64,000 nt of DNA from Cinnamomum chago (Eukaryota > Streptophyta > Magnoliopsida > Laurales > Lauraceae), in contig CP142458.1 in NCBI GenBank assembly GCA_038049695.1, positions 62,715,501-62,779,500 of the forward strand, written 5' to 3'. Positions 33,505 to 44,116 of this stretch are shown piece after piece. The notes beneath the pieces are model-generated. The model did not search any database. It saw only the letters and a list, made by a program, of their open reading frames with translations, and had not been told where the DNA came from. Numbering within the stretch: the first letter of the stretch is position 1; every line of letters starts with the position of its first letter. Made by a program: the position numbers and the translations under genes.

Positions 33505-35665
33505 TAGCTTCTATTCTTCCTGACATCATTTCCCTTCCTCAGGTTGCTTTCTTAAAAGGAAGGAAAATTCAAGATCACATTGCTCTGGCTCATGAAGTGA
33601 CCCAGGAATTTCAAAAGGGCGTCAAAGGTAAAGGCGTTTGCCTGAAGCTAGACATTTCGAAAGCTTTTGACAAACTAGATTGGGCTTTTTTGTTTAAGGT
33701 GCTAGAGTTTTTTGGCTTTAGCAAGGAGTGGATCTCCCTCATCCAAGAATGCGTGTGCTCTCCAAAGGGCTCCATTCTCATCAACAGGGAGCCTGCGGCT
33801 ATTTTAAATTGGGGAGTGGTCTAAGGCCGGGGGATCCTCTATCCCCTCACTTCTTCATCCTAGCGGAAGAAATCCTAAGTCTGAACATTACAAATCTTGT
33901 TTCCCAGAATCAAGTGGTCCCAATCTATAGAGCTCCAGCCTCCCCCTCTATATGCCACCTAATGTTTGCAGATGACATCCTTCTATCCTTCTCTTTTTTC
34001 AAGCGTTCCCCTAGAGAGTTAGAGCTATTTAGAGAGTGTTGAAAGCGTATCAAATGGCAGCGGGACAACATTTCAATCTCTCCAAAAGTAAGATTCTCTT
34101 TGGCAATAGCAGGTAATCATTCAAATCAAGGATCTCGAGATCCTTAGGCATTTCCCAGGCTATATTTCCGGTCAAATATTTGGGAGTTCCCTCTTCATAG
34201 GCAGCCCAAAAGCTAGATACTATGAAAGTATGAAGGATTCCTTCAGGAAAAGGCTACCTGGTTGGAAAAGTAATACGCTTTCTTTTGCAGGAAGGGTTAT
34301 TCTGGTGAAGCATATGCTCCAAAGCCTTCCTATTCACACCTTGCTGGTTATCCCTATTCCGAACGCGATTTGCAGATTCATGGAAAAATGGATGAGGAAC
34401 TTCCTTTGGTCTGGAGGATCTTCTCCAACTAAGAGGAGCCTTCTCAACTGGAAAACAGTTTGTCTTCCAAAATAAGAAGGAGGTCTTGGCTTTCGTCGCT
34501 TAAAGGACTTGATCTTGGCAAGCTCGGTCGGGTTAGGTTGGACAACCTTCTCTTCATCTTCTCTGTGGGCTTCCTGCTTTAAAGCTAAGTATTTCAAAGG
34601 TTTCTCTCCGTGGCATCTAGGAGCATTAATCTCTGGTTCTTGCATTTGGAGGCAAATAAAGAGTAGGTCCCACTTCTTGTTTCAAAATAGCCACTGATTT
34701 TTGGGTGATGGAAAAATCATAAGTTTTTGGCATGACAAAAGGCATGGTCCTCTTTCTTTGGGGGAGAAGTTCCCTGACAAATGGCATGGTCCTTTTTCCC
34801 TGGAATGAATCTGTGCATGATATCTTCTCCAACCCTCAGTGGCTCTCAAGTTCTACTTATCCCCAGCAGGTGATCTTTGCCTCCTCCACTCTTTTGGCGG
34901 ATTTCTACCTCTCCAATATCCTTGATAAGCTGATCTGGATGAGCTCAAATTCCAGCCATCTCCCTTTCTTCGCTGCTTGGGAATCCATTAGAGCTAGGAG
35001 CTTTCCTAGAGTTTTGTCTAACTTTGCTTGGAACAGTCTCCTTAAGCCCTCCATTGCTTGTTTTACCTGGAAATTGTTCCATAACAAACTTCCAACCAAC
35101 TCTTGGGCTCAATCAATTGGAGTGCAGCTGGTGTCTTCGTGCTACCTATGTGGTATCCACCAAGAGACTTCTTACAGTATGTTCTTCCTCTGCCCTTTTG
35201 CCTTGAACTTCTGGGCCTAGTTAGAAGCTAAAGGCAACATCTTCTCTACTCCTTTTTGCTTTGCTGCTGCCAGATGGAGATCTTTTTTAGCCAACACTTG
35301 TTACAAAGCAAAAAAGGGCCTGGGAGCTCTCTTCTTAGTGGGGCCATCTTCAGCTTATGGAAGGTCAGAAACTGGGCAATTTTCAACAATCTGAAGCCTT
35401 TTCTTGACATTGCAATCATCTTCTTCTTGGCTGAAGCTCCCTTATCTCTTGGTAAAATGTCTTCTTCCTTTAAGAGCCCCTCCCTAGAAGCCTTCTTTTC
35501 TCTATGTAATCAACCATCTCCTAACATGCATGAGATAGCTTGTGCTCTGTTTTCTTTTGGTCTTCTTGTTTCTTGTTTTGCTTTCTTTTCGTTGTTTCTT
35601 CCTTCCCTTAATAATTCAATTTGCAACTTAGCAAAAGAAAAGAAAACAAAACAAAAAAGGCCATC
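33505..35665 (+). mobile_element. LINE (L1-type) retrotransposon, 5'-truncated and frameshifted
   Basis: The reading starts inside reverse transcriptase with VAFLKGRKIQDH and LKLDISKAFDKLDW. It shifts frame near 33805 to GLRPGDPLSPHFF and the catalytic FADDILLS. It then runs through the linker (LPGWKSNTLSFAGR, 34230-34475) to a zf-RVT domain (IACFTWKLFHNKLPT, 35050-35220). No endonuclease or ORF1 remains. It ends in an A-rich tail (about 35630-35665) after CAATTTGCAACTTAGC. There are multiple stops, so it is inactive. Confidence 0.88.
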
Positions 35666-36855
35666 CAACACTATAAATAAGGTCCCCTCTCGGCCCTAAG
35701 CATCAGTCAGTCTTAAGGATAGACTGAAGAGAGTCAAAGAAGAAAGCAAGGGATCGAGCTAAAGCTACAGATTCATGGCATCTAGTTGCCTTCATTCCTT
35801 TCTTTAGTTCATCTTTAATGATAGTTAGATTCATTTATCAACATGTTTATTTTCATCTTGTTCATTCTGATCTGATTCATTTATCGTAGGCATAATTTTT
35901 TCTAGTTCTTCTTACTTCCTTTTCATTTAGTTTAGATATTTCATTTAGTTTATCAAAACTCTTTTGTGGGACCTAAGCGATTTTTGGTACAAGATGCGTT
36001 CCGCGACATGCATGTCGCTTCCCTTTTAAAGATTGCATCGATGAGAGATAGCTTGGCCCCATTACTAGGTAACCTTGGCAACTTGTTCCTCACATCTTTA
36101 ATCTAAACTAGCCATCAAACCCTTCTATTTTTATTTTTGTGCTTTCATAGTACTGCTCGTGTTTTTAAATTCATCTCATATTAACTTTTTGCATTTTGTC
36201 TTTAAATTGAGCGTATCCTTCTTTTGCCAAAGGACTCAAAGTGGCTATCCAGTGAATGGATTTGATCACCTGCAATCAAATATAGGCACCAACCCTTTTC
36301 CTTTTATTTTCTTTATTTTTTTGTGGATTTTACAGGGAAAAACCTTTTAGATGTCCCGTGAATGACAAAGACCCCAAAAGATCTTCACAACCAGTAAAGG
36401 CCCTTGTGTCATTTTTGTTTCCCTTTAGCTTAGGGTCGACGCTTAAATGCATATTCATTAGGTTTTATTCTCGACATTTATTACAATATTATTCTTAGTT
36501 GAGCATCGATATCGACGTCTAACACAGGTTTGTGTCTCAGTTGAGTGTTGATATGGATGCTCATTACAATATTATTCTCAGTTGACAGTACATGTTTGCG
36601 GTTAAGTTGAGCATCAATATCGACGCTCGTGTGTTCTTCTTTCCCTCCTCCCACCTCTTTATCCATCTCCTCACCCCATTTCTCACCCAACTCACCATCC
36701 TCAACACCTCCGCCATCCTCAACACCGTCAAACACCAATCTTCATCTCTTTCATTTCATCCCATATCTTTATTCTAGTTAAACTGACACATACATCTTCT
36801 TCCTCCAAGACCATAATCCTTCTTCCCCGTCTCTATTGTCATTTCATCTTTCTTC
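35666..36855. other. Unassigned sequence between LINE and Copia fragment
   Basis: No gene is seen. From 36430 to 36630 short related phrases recur (GTTGAGCATCGATATCGACG, ATTACAATATTATTCTTAG, GAGTGTTGATATGGATGCTC). They resemble subterminal repeats of a DNA transposon, but no ends with a target duplication were found. Confidence 0.4.
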
Positions 36856-37656
36856 TCACGATCTTTCAGAGATGATATGTCCTGACTTTTTACAGTAACT
36901 GCAGACTTTCTGTTTACACTGAAAGGCAAGGTGCCCAAATTTCTGACAACTGTAGCATTGGGTTTTGCTCAAGTCTCGAGGCGGAGGCTGAGAAGTTTTA
37001 TTGGCCGAGAACGCGACTGAATAGGTATCAGTCTTCTGTTGAGCAATATGAGCCGAGGTCATAAGAAGTTGTTCTTCGCGTAAGAGCTCATTCAAGCAGA
37101 CATCTAATGAAGGTAGTGGCGTCCGATTCATCAGAGCAGACCGGACACTTTCAAATTCATTCCGCAGTTTCATCAAAAACTGATCGCGCTGACTAGAGGC
37201 CTGAACGTCTTGAATAACGGTCAACACATTGTCAGCCACATCCGCATACTTAATACTATCGTATTCCGACCAGAGTGTACGGAAACCGGAATAGTAGTCT
37301 TGTACGGACAAATTCCCTTGTGTATATTCAGCAATTGCACATTCAAGATGGAATTGTCTGGCAGAGTTATCTTGATGGTATATTTTCTTCAAATACCCCC
37401 ACATGGCTTTCGAAGTGGGGTAAGGCTTGAGATTCATTATCAGATGAGGCTCAACGGATCCCAGAATCCAGGATTTGATTTTGGCATCTTTAGTATACCA
37501 AGAGGAGATTTTCTTCTCATCCTCAGTGGGTTTAGGGTCCGTGCCAGAAACAAAGCCCCATAATTCCTTTGCTTCGAGATATGTTTGAAATTGGAAAGAC
37601 CAGGCAGGATAATTCTTTCCAGTAAATTTGATCAAAGTGATCTCAGATTTTTCCAT
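36856..37656 (-). pseudogene. Copia gag polyprotein, truncated after the zinc knuckles
   Basis: From the ATG at 37656 (MEKSEITLIKFTGKNYPAW) the frame is open for 266 residues. It shows the UBN2-type Copia gag body (KAMWGYLKKIY, YYSGFRTLW, FLMKLRNEFESVR) and two CCHC knuckles (CYSCQKFGHLAFQC and CSYCKKSGH, the second cut short). It then runs into unrelated sequence. The open frame extends upstream to 37794, but that part belongs to the leader. It lacks protease and pol, and its integrity may be chance or youth. Confidence 0.85.
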
Positions 37657-38288
37657 CTCAACTGTATATTGTGAAACAGTGAAACAACAAGTGATAAACT
37701 CAGCAAAGTATCTGAACTTTAGTTTTGTGAGTGCTGGAGAAGGTACTGGACAGATCCAAACACAAAAAAAACACTCAGGCCAAGCAGAGAACAAAAATAG
37801 GAAAAAAAAGGACCCTGACGTCCTTGATTTTTACTAAAAAAACTTTACGTGGGACCCACAGATGATCCTAGACACTGATCAAGGACTTGATCTGTGTAGA
37901 CACAAAATATTCGCTCAGATTGGAAGAGGTTTGAACTCAATCTGCTGAAGATCCAAAAATCTGTACGGTCTTGATAAAAACTTGTACCAGTTTTGAGAAA
38001 TCACGAGAACGATAAAAAAAGTACCTTACAGTGTCGAAAAAATTCTGAAAAAATCGCCAAAATACTGAGAAGACTTGGGCGATCTTGATTGGAAGGATCC
38101 TTGATGATGCTGTGATGATCGCAGGTGGGCCACAGTTAATCTGAGCCTATCGCATGAACAGGATGGATGCCGATCTCTTGAAAACAGATCCTCTATCTGT
38201 TTATTTTCTTCAAGAGAGAAAGATTTCTCTTTGATTGATTCCTTGAATGAACCTTAATGCTGAAGATCAGAACCTGGCTCTGATACCA

Positions 38289-38601
38289 TGACAAACTCAC
38301 GATTGAAAAGAGTTTTGAATACTCTTGAAAATATATTATTCTGTGTGTTCTTCTCTTGAGATTATACATCAATATATATATCTTTACATGCCTTTAATCT
38401 AGGCTCTAAGAAAGGAAAACTCTCAAATTTACATCAATCAGGATTCTAAGTTAAGAAGGAAACTAATTACAGCTAATTACAGCCATAGTATTCTAAGTAA
38501 AGAAGGGTCCTCCTATCTCCCATTCAATCCCACGTGAGTTATAACAATGGGCTCTTTTCAGATGGGCTTTGGGCCTATTTGGGCTTTGGGCCTATTTAAC
38601 A
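38289..38601 (-). repeat. LTR of the minus-strand Copia fragment
   Basis: The LTR is 313 bp, begins TG at 38601 and ends CA at 38289 on the minus strand, and is directly abutted by the PBS (38288 downward). A GGGCCTATTTGGGCTTT-type direct repeat lies at its start. Confidence 0.8.
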
Positions 38602-38639
38602 CTAACCCCATCAAGCCTATCTTAAAAAACTGGCCTTAA

Positions 38640-39451
38640 CACAGGCTTAGATCCCAATAAGCAGTTCCCCTATTAGATTTCTAAACCAAAGATTAAACTA
38701 GTAATTAACCCTAATTCAAATGAAAAGCAACAAACCCCACAATAAGAAGAAGACACGATGTATACGTGGAAAATCCTACTCGGAAAAAAAACTAGGGCCT
38801 TACCGTCTAGGCCAACAGACAACCAAGCACTAATTGAAACCGAAAGTTACAAGAAAACTCACAACCCTTTTCCAATTGTAATTCAACCCAAGGACTGCGT
38901 AATCTTGCCGACGCCTTGTCGTGAACCTGCACCGTGCTTGACATCAACACCTTGAATGCGTCTTCAAGGTGGATCTACTTCGGATGAGTAGATGGAAGAA
39001 CCAAAACTTGATCTTTAGCACAGCAGCAAATAGCTTTGGATGATGATGGATCTCTCACAGGCTTCTCTAGGGTTTAGAACGTGAGAGAGGTAAGCATTTG
39101 ATTGCTAGATCACTTTATATAGGCCAATGGCCATTCAAATAGAATTAAGATAGTGAGTTTGGCTCAAATTCGGAAACTTTTCTGAAAGTTTGCGCACTTC
39201 TGGAGCTGACTTAGGTTGCTCAAGCTCTCTCGAGCGGCCAGATGGCTTCCTCGAGTGAGCACTCATTCTGCCCTGGCGTGGTTTTGCCTGTCTTCTGAGT
39301 TTTTTTTCCAACTGTACTCCTAATTGTCTTCAACTTGTATCTTTATGCTTCGATTTCAATGACAATTGCAGCAGTCCATAACTGAAAAAAAGAAACTTAC
39401 AACTCTATATGGAATAGAGTTTTGTTCAAACCCCAATGAATTAGCCAACTA
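38640..39451 (-). repeat. 3' LTR (diverged) of the minus-strand non-autonomous LTR element
   Basis: This segment aligns by eye with the 5' LTR (41773-42172 plus 61090-61765). The shared parts are the start (TTGGC..ATTCAT.GG..T..ACAAAA), a later block AGACAC.ATG.TATAC.TG.AAATCC followed by C.GGAAAAAAA, and AATCAAGCACTA-like words. Divergence is high. A TATA-like word (complement of CTTTATATAGG, about 39111) fits a minus-strand promoter. Exact ends are uncertain; a purine-rich AAAGGGAGGGATTA precedes it. Confidence 0.6.
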
Positions 39452-40005
39452 AAACCTAATAATCCCTCCCTTTGGCAATTCATGAACAAAACTTCCTAAA
39501 TACAAAATATTCTAAAGAAACCTAGAAGTAAACCCAATACAAACAAGGAAGATGATTTTAAAAAAAAACTTTGGACTTTAATCTTCAATCCCTGTAGAAA
39601 AAAAAACTTGCACGACAAACTCTAGCAACAACATGTGCATAAATCACAGAAATAAAATAGTAAAACTATTCTCCCCCTTTCTTGTTTAGGAACTGGCAAA
39701 AGAACACTAAAGCAAAGTACCTAAACATTAGCATTAGTATTAGCTTGAGATAACGAGAGTACTACCATAGGACAGATAGTAGCATAGAAAACTTGATAGT
39801 CTAAAACTAGAACATAAGTAGTAGTAGAACAACAACACATAGCCTCGCAATTAGCATAAAAGTGAACATAAGTAAACCCAGATCAAAGGTTACGAAGCTG
39901 CTCAAACTTGGAGGATAATCGCTCACTCAAGCGTGAATATTGATACGTTGTAAGTGGGCGCATCAGATTAAATCCTTCCGTCATTTTGTTCTCAAGATTT
40001 TCAAT
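39452..40005 (-). other. Internal non-coding part of the minus-strand LTR element
   Basis: No coding sequence is seen. It contains a polypurine-like AAAGGGAGGGA (complement at about 39466-39477) next to the 3' LTR and otherwise A-rich sequence. Confidence 0.5.
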
Positions 40006-40959
40006 CTAAATAGATTGATCAGAAATGACAGCCTCAACATCACTGAGCCTATGAAGTATAGAAGACTCCCCCTGAACATATGAGTCGTCACTATCACTAC
40101 CATCATCAGAAGCACCTGCAGCTTCACGATGCGGAGCGCGAGGTCTCGTGCGAGCTTCGGAGAGCTTCAAGGTAGTGGCACTGATAGTTTTCTTGGGTCG
40201 AATTGACTCTTCGTATGGATATGCCTGACATCCTTTCTTAATTAGGAGTCCGCAAATGAGTACACCGAAAGGCAAAGAAAGACGATTGTGACCTTCATAA
40301 ATCTTAATCATGGCATCGAACATGGTCTTTGGAAAATCGACCGGAAGATCCATCCCAATGGCATAGAGATGATATGCTTGCGGATAGTTCAGGTCAGAAG
40401 TATGAACACAGGGTTCAATGTTATGACTCACAAAGATATTAAGAAGACGATAGTCATCCATAAGCTCATGCTGATATAGCAAATCTCCAACCTACTCACT
40501 AGGTTCACCAATAAGTTCAATAGAAACAACATCTGGAAACTTAGTCGCATTTTTGGGACGAAGGAAAGGATAGTAAGGGTTTGGGGGACGGTTCACCTTG
40601 ATATGCTTTGCAATTAAACCTGGAGTGATAGTCACAACTATTCCACGCACAAAAGATTTGAAGCTGTCAGCCGTAACATCATATATATTGCAATAAAATT
40701 CACGCACCCAATCCTTAAAAACATCGCTTTCCATTCCATTCAAGACTTGGAGATGACAAGCCATGACCCAATGATGGGCATTTGATCTGATCAATTCCCT
40801 AACAGTAACAGTCTTTTCTAGCACAACTGAACGGGTTTTGAACTTGGCAAACAGTTCAGCACATTGGGCATTTGGGAAACATTCCTCGATGTAGGAAGAT
40901 CAAGTGGCTGAATGCTTACCTCGAGACTTCTTGGGAGCCTCAGAGAACTGCGCAACCAT
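40006..40959 (-). pseudogene. Retroelement-associated ORF, plant transposon protein (PF20167-like), two stops
   Basis: From an ATG at 40959 the same frame continues to 40006 for 317 codons, interrupted by TGA after KHSAT and by TAG after GEPSE (about 40491). Conserved words are VRELIRSNAHHW, VREFYCNIYD, SFVRGIVVTITPGLI and PVDFPKTMFDAM, followed by an acidic, Ser-rich tail. The layout (a VRGxxVxxxPxxI core followed by LPFGVLICGLLI) matches the putative plant transposon protein domain often found in non-autonomous LTR elements. Its role is unknown. The family match is from memory. Confidence 0.6.
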
Positions 40960-41772
40960 AGCGACAAAAAGAACCAACAAAATGATTCAAACTTCATTAA
41001 GACATTCCATCAAACACTTGGTGAGCAGAAAAAGTTCATAGCATTGAAGGTTGAACCAATGCTCCGGAATAGTCTTGAAAGATGACTACAAGAGTCTTAA
41101 GATACTTCCCCATGATTGTAACAGCTACACACCAAATATAGAACAATTCTCCACATTATTAGTCACCCAATATAAGAACAAAACAACCAATTCTCCACAA
41201 TATCTCAATAATCACAACCTTCAAAAGCGTTGCCACAAAATCCTAATACCAAACCATCTCGAAGAAAATCCAAATCCAAATCCAATTCCACAAAAAAATA
41301 ACTGAGAAAAAGTTGAATGCAAGAAATCCATAAATAAATTTAGGAGAAGAATGTGCACATACCTTTTTCTGGACTATGTTTTCTAAGCCGTGGTATAGGA
41401 GGAAATTCTGCAGAACTCCGATGCAGTGACGCCATTAAAAATGGCACTGATCGCATTGTTGTTGTAGTTTGAGGCCTATTTTTCCTCCTTTGTCCATTGA
41501 GCTTTCAGTTTGAGAAACGTTCGATCGTCTGCAACAATTGTTGGTCTGGTATAGCCATCTTCAACGCAATCCTAGATTCTCATCATCGATGGATCTGAGG
41601 AAGGCAGTCATTCTGACCTTCCAATATGCATTGTTGGATCCACCGAGCAAAGAAGGGTTTGTGGTAGAGGTACCCTCTTTCTTGAATTTCATATCAAGGT
41701 TCTGATCCACCGATTCTTTATATAGATGATCGATTCACACAGAAGAGTAGTGTGACCTGCTCTGATACCACT
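40960..41772 (-). other. Leader of the minus-strand LTR element with primer-binding site
   Basis: Reading on the minus strand, TGGTATCAGAGCAGGTCACA begins at 41770, two bases after the LTR end. The remaining 800 bases to the ORF start hold no supported gene. Confidence 0.75.
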
Positions 41773-42172
41773 TGAAGGTTTGAGACCCTTGTAAGGTTAA
41801 TTAGGTTCCTCATAAGATCTATGATATGTAGTTCAAGAAGAACGAAACAACCACACAAGAAACCAATAGTCACACCAAAAGAGACACATGATATACATGA
41901 AAATCCCGATCTCAGGAAAAAAAACATGGATCCTTGAACCCAGTCCAGGGAAACAATCAAGCACTACGAACTAGAATATTAAAAACGAGCAATTGCAATC
42001 CTTCCCCAGCTGGATCTCAACCTCAGGACTGTAAAACCTCTTGCCCACCACTTGCCGTTCACCTTCAGCCATGCTTGAATCACCGTCTGCAGTTACGAAG
42101 CCGCTTCGAGACGCAAACGAGAAGGAGGAATGAAGAACAAATCTCTCAAGGATGAAGCTTCAACACATCAAT
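41773..42172 (-). repeat. 5' LTR of the non-autonomous element, downstream part
   Basis: This holds the last 400 bases of the LTR (minus strand). They end in CCTTCA two bases before the primer-binding site and stop at the TCAAT duplication (42168-42172) made by the solo LTR insertion. Confidence 0.8.
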
Positions 42173-43393
42173 TGTCACGCCCAAAAAAATAAATAGGGTC
42201 ATGCGTGAAATTGGGGCAATTAAAAATTTTCTAACGTTAATAAAATGCAACCCGGCCCCAATCAATCATATCTCATTCGGATCAAAGACCGCTGTGAGTT
42301 GTAGACATTTTCTCAAATATATATATATATATAACAATTAGCGGAAACTTCATAAATGCAAGTGGTATATTAAAGATGTATAATTTAAAAGCAAATACTG
42401 AATATCATATTAAGAAATCAAGTTTGAGACTATTAACAAAATATTAGTTAATAAAATAAGTATGCCATACTAAAACTAGGCCTAATAAAAAAGATAATAA
42501 AACCAAAAGTTGAAACTAATCAGATATAGCATGAAGGCTCTCGTGTATGGGGTCGATACGACTATACAATGTCGTCCGTACTGTACTCAAGGAAGTCATT
42601 AGGCTGATCTGCCTGAACCTCTTCTGTCGCCTCCTCTTCCTCGGGGTAGAAAGACTCGGTACCTATGCATCAAGAGTATAGCATCATCAAGCACAATGGT
42701 CGGTAAGCAGATAGATATATAAATGGCCAAAGATATGCAGTACTAAAGGGAGTAAACGATAAACAAGATCGTATGCAATGCATAGCAGTCTAATCGTAAG
42801 AAACGCATAGCGTTTGAATCATAAACAAACTATCAAAGTTGGCGGTCCACATATGTTAATTACCACGGGATAGTATCACTGCCCTCCCTTACTCATATTG
42901 AGTTGTGGTGGAGATATCAATAAATTGGGATCAAAACCCGGTATTCAATAACAATAACAATCATCTCTTGGGTTATGTGGCTTGGTCTCCGTGGGCTCTG
43001 GCCCAATCTTACATCGAGGCTATAAATTCAAGTCCTCACATAGGTGGTGCCCCAGCTGTGTTGAACGTTAACAGCTGAGTGGTGCCTGACAAAAAGAATC
43101 CTAAATGAACATCGGTGAGGGGCTAGGCTTTCTTGTGCGAACAAGATTCAACAACATTAGAGAAACTACTTTATTCCAAATCAAATCAAACTTTAAAAAG
43201 CTTCAATAGTAGTTCTCTTCAAGTCTTACAATCAAAGCCGCTAGCCTCAACACTTTAAACAGACCTCAGAATGGACGGAACACCAAAAGGGATCCTAAGT
43301 CCATCATCTAAGTTCTCAATGTGATCCCCAAACAAAGTAAAGTAAACAAAACTAATGAACATGTTCGTTACACTACAACAAATTGCATTATTA

Positions 43394-43660
43394 CCGGCGT
43401 TTTTTCCCGGCGCAATAAATAAACGCCGGGGAAAGTATAACTTTTTCCGGCGAAAAAGGGTATTTCGCCGGGAAATGATAATGTTTTCCCGGTGACAAAT
43501 TTTCGCTGGCAAAGGGAGTGTTTTACAGGCGCAAAAATTATATTGCCGGGAAAGGCTATATTTATTGCCGGCGAAATAGGCATTTCGCCGGCAAAGTTCA
43601 CCCGCATTAAGGCATTTGGTAATTTTACTTTTGCTGGCGCATAAATTTCGCCGGGAATGT
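43394..43660. repeat. Left subterminal repeats of Pack-CACTA 2
   Basis: The words CCCGGCG, CGCCGGGAAA and CGCCGGCAAAG alternate in both orientations roughly every 20-30 bases, sharing the motif of the right end. Confidence 0.9.
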
Positions 43661-44035
43661 CTTCTGCTATGCAAAATAAAAAATGAGTGGAGCCCAAAAA
43701 TCTATTTTTCTATTTCCCGCGCCCGCGCCTCCTCCAACTCCATATCCATTTCCTGCATCCTTTCCCGTGCCCGCGCCTCTTTCTCTAAATCGTGTTCGTG
43801 TTCGTGTTCGAAGCTGCCCCCTTTCCATTTCCAGCGTCCCCGCCTCTTTCTCTAAATCGTGCATCTCGTGCATCTCTCTCTTTCTTCATCATCAATTCAA
43901 CTGCATTGCCTTCTTACAACCCCCTTTCTCTTTTGCATTAGTGTTTGGGGTTTGATTTCTTCCAGCAGCGTCGACGCATTTGATTTCCATCATCTCGTTC
44001 TGGTGCGTTTGATTTCTTCCACCAGCGTCGACGCG

Positions 44036-44116
44036 TCGCAGCTCGCCGCCGGTCGAGAAGATGGCCCCCTCAAGATCTGGCTCGTCTCTCCCGGCTCCGT
44101 CGAATGGCACGCTATT
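44036..44116 (+). pseudogene. Captured fragment: WD40 protein like UTP4/POPCORN
   Basis: One frame reads [20 protein letters not shown] then EWH. This resembles the first WD40 blade of plant UTP4-type nucleolar proteins (POPCORN in Arabidopsis), where [22 protein letters not shown] is typical in my memory. The match is short and ends where the frame turns unrelated. TCGACGC-rich leader-like sequence with two similar segments (GATTTCTTCCA.CAGCGTCGACGC) precedes it. Confidence 0.5.

Larger units (their letters stand above)
36856..38601 (-). mobile_element. Copia fragment: 5' LTR, primer site, leader and gag only
   Basis: Reading on the minus strand, an LTR (38601 to 38289, TGTTAAATAGG to TTTGTCA) is followed at once by the primer-binding word TGGTATCAGAGCC, a leader of about 630 bases, and gag. 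Everything downstream of gag, including pol and the 3' LTR, is missing. No second LTR copy was found in the window. Confidence 0.85.

Noticed and set aside
33597-35699. Separate small genes along the LINE
   Set aside because: All pieces fit one LINE reverse transcriptase and zf-RVT order once frame changes are allowed.
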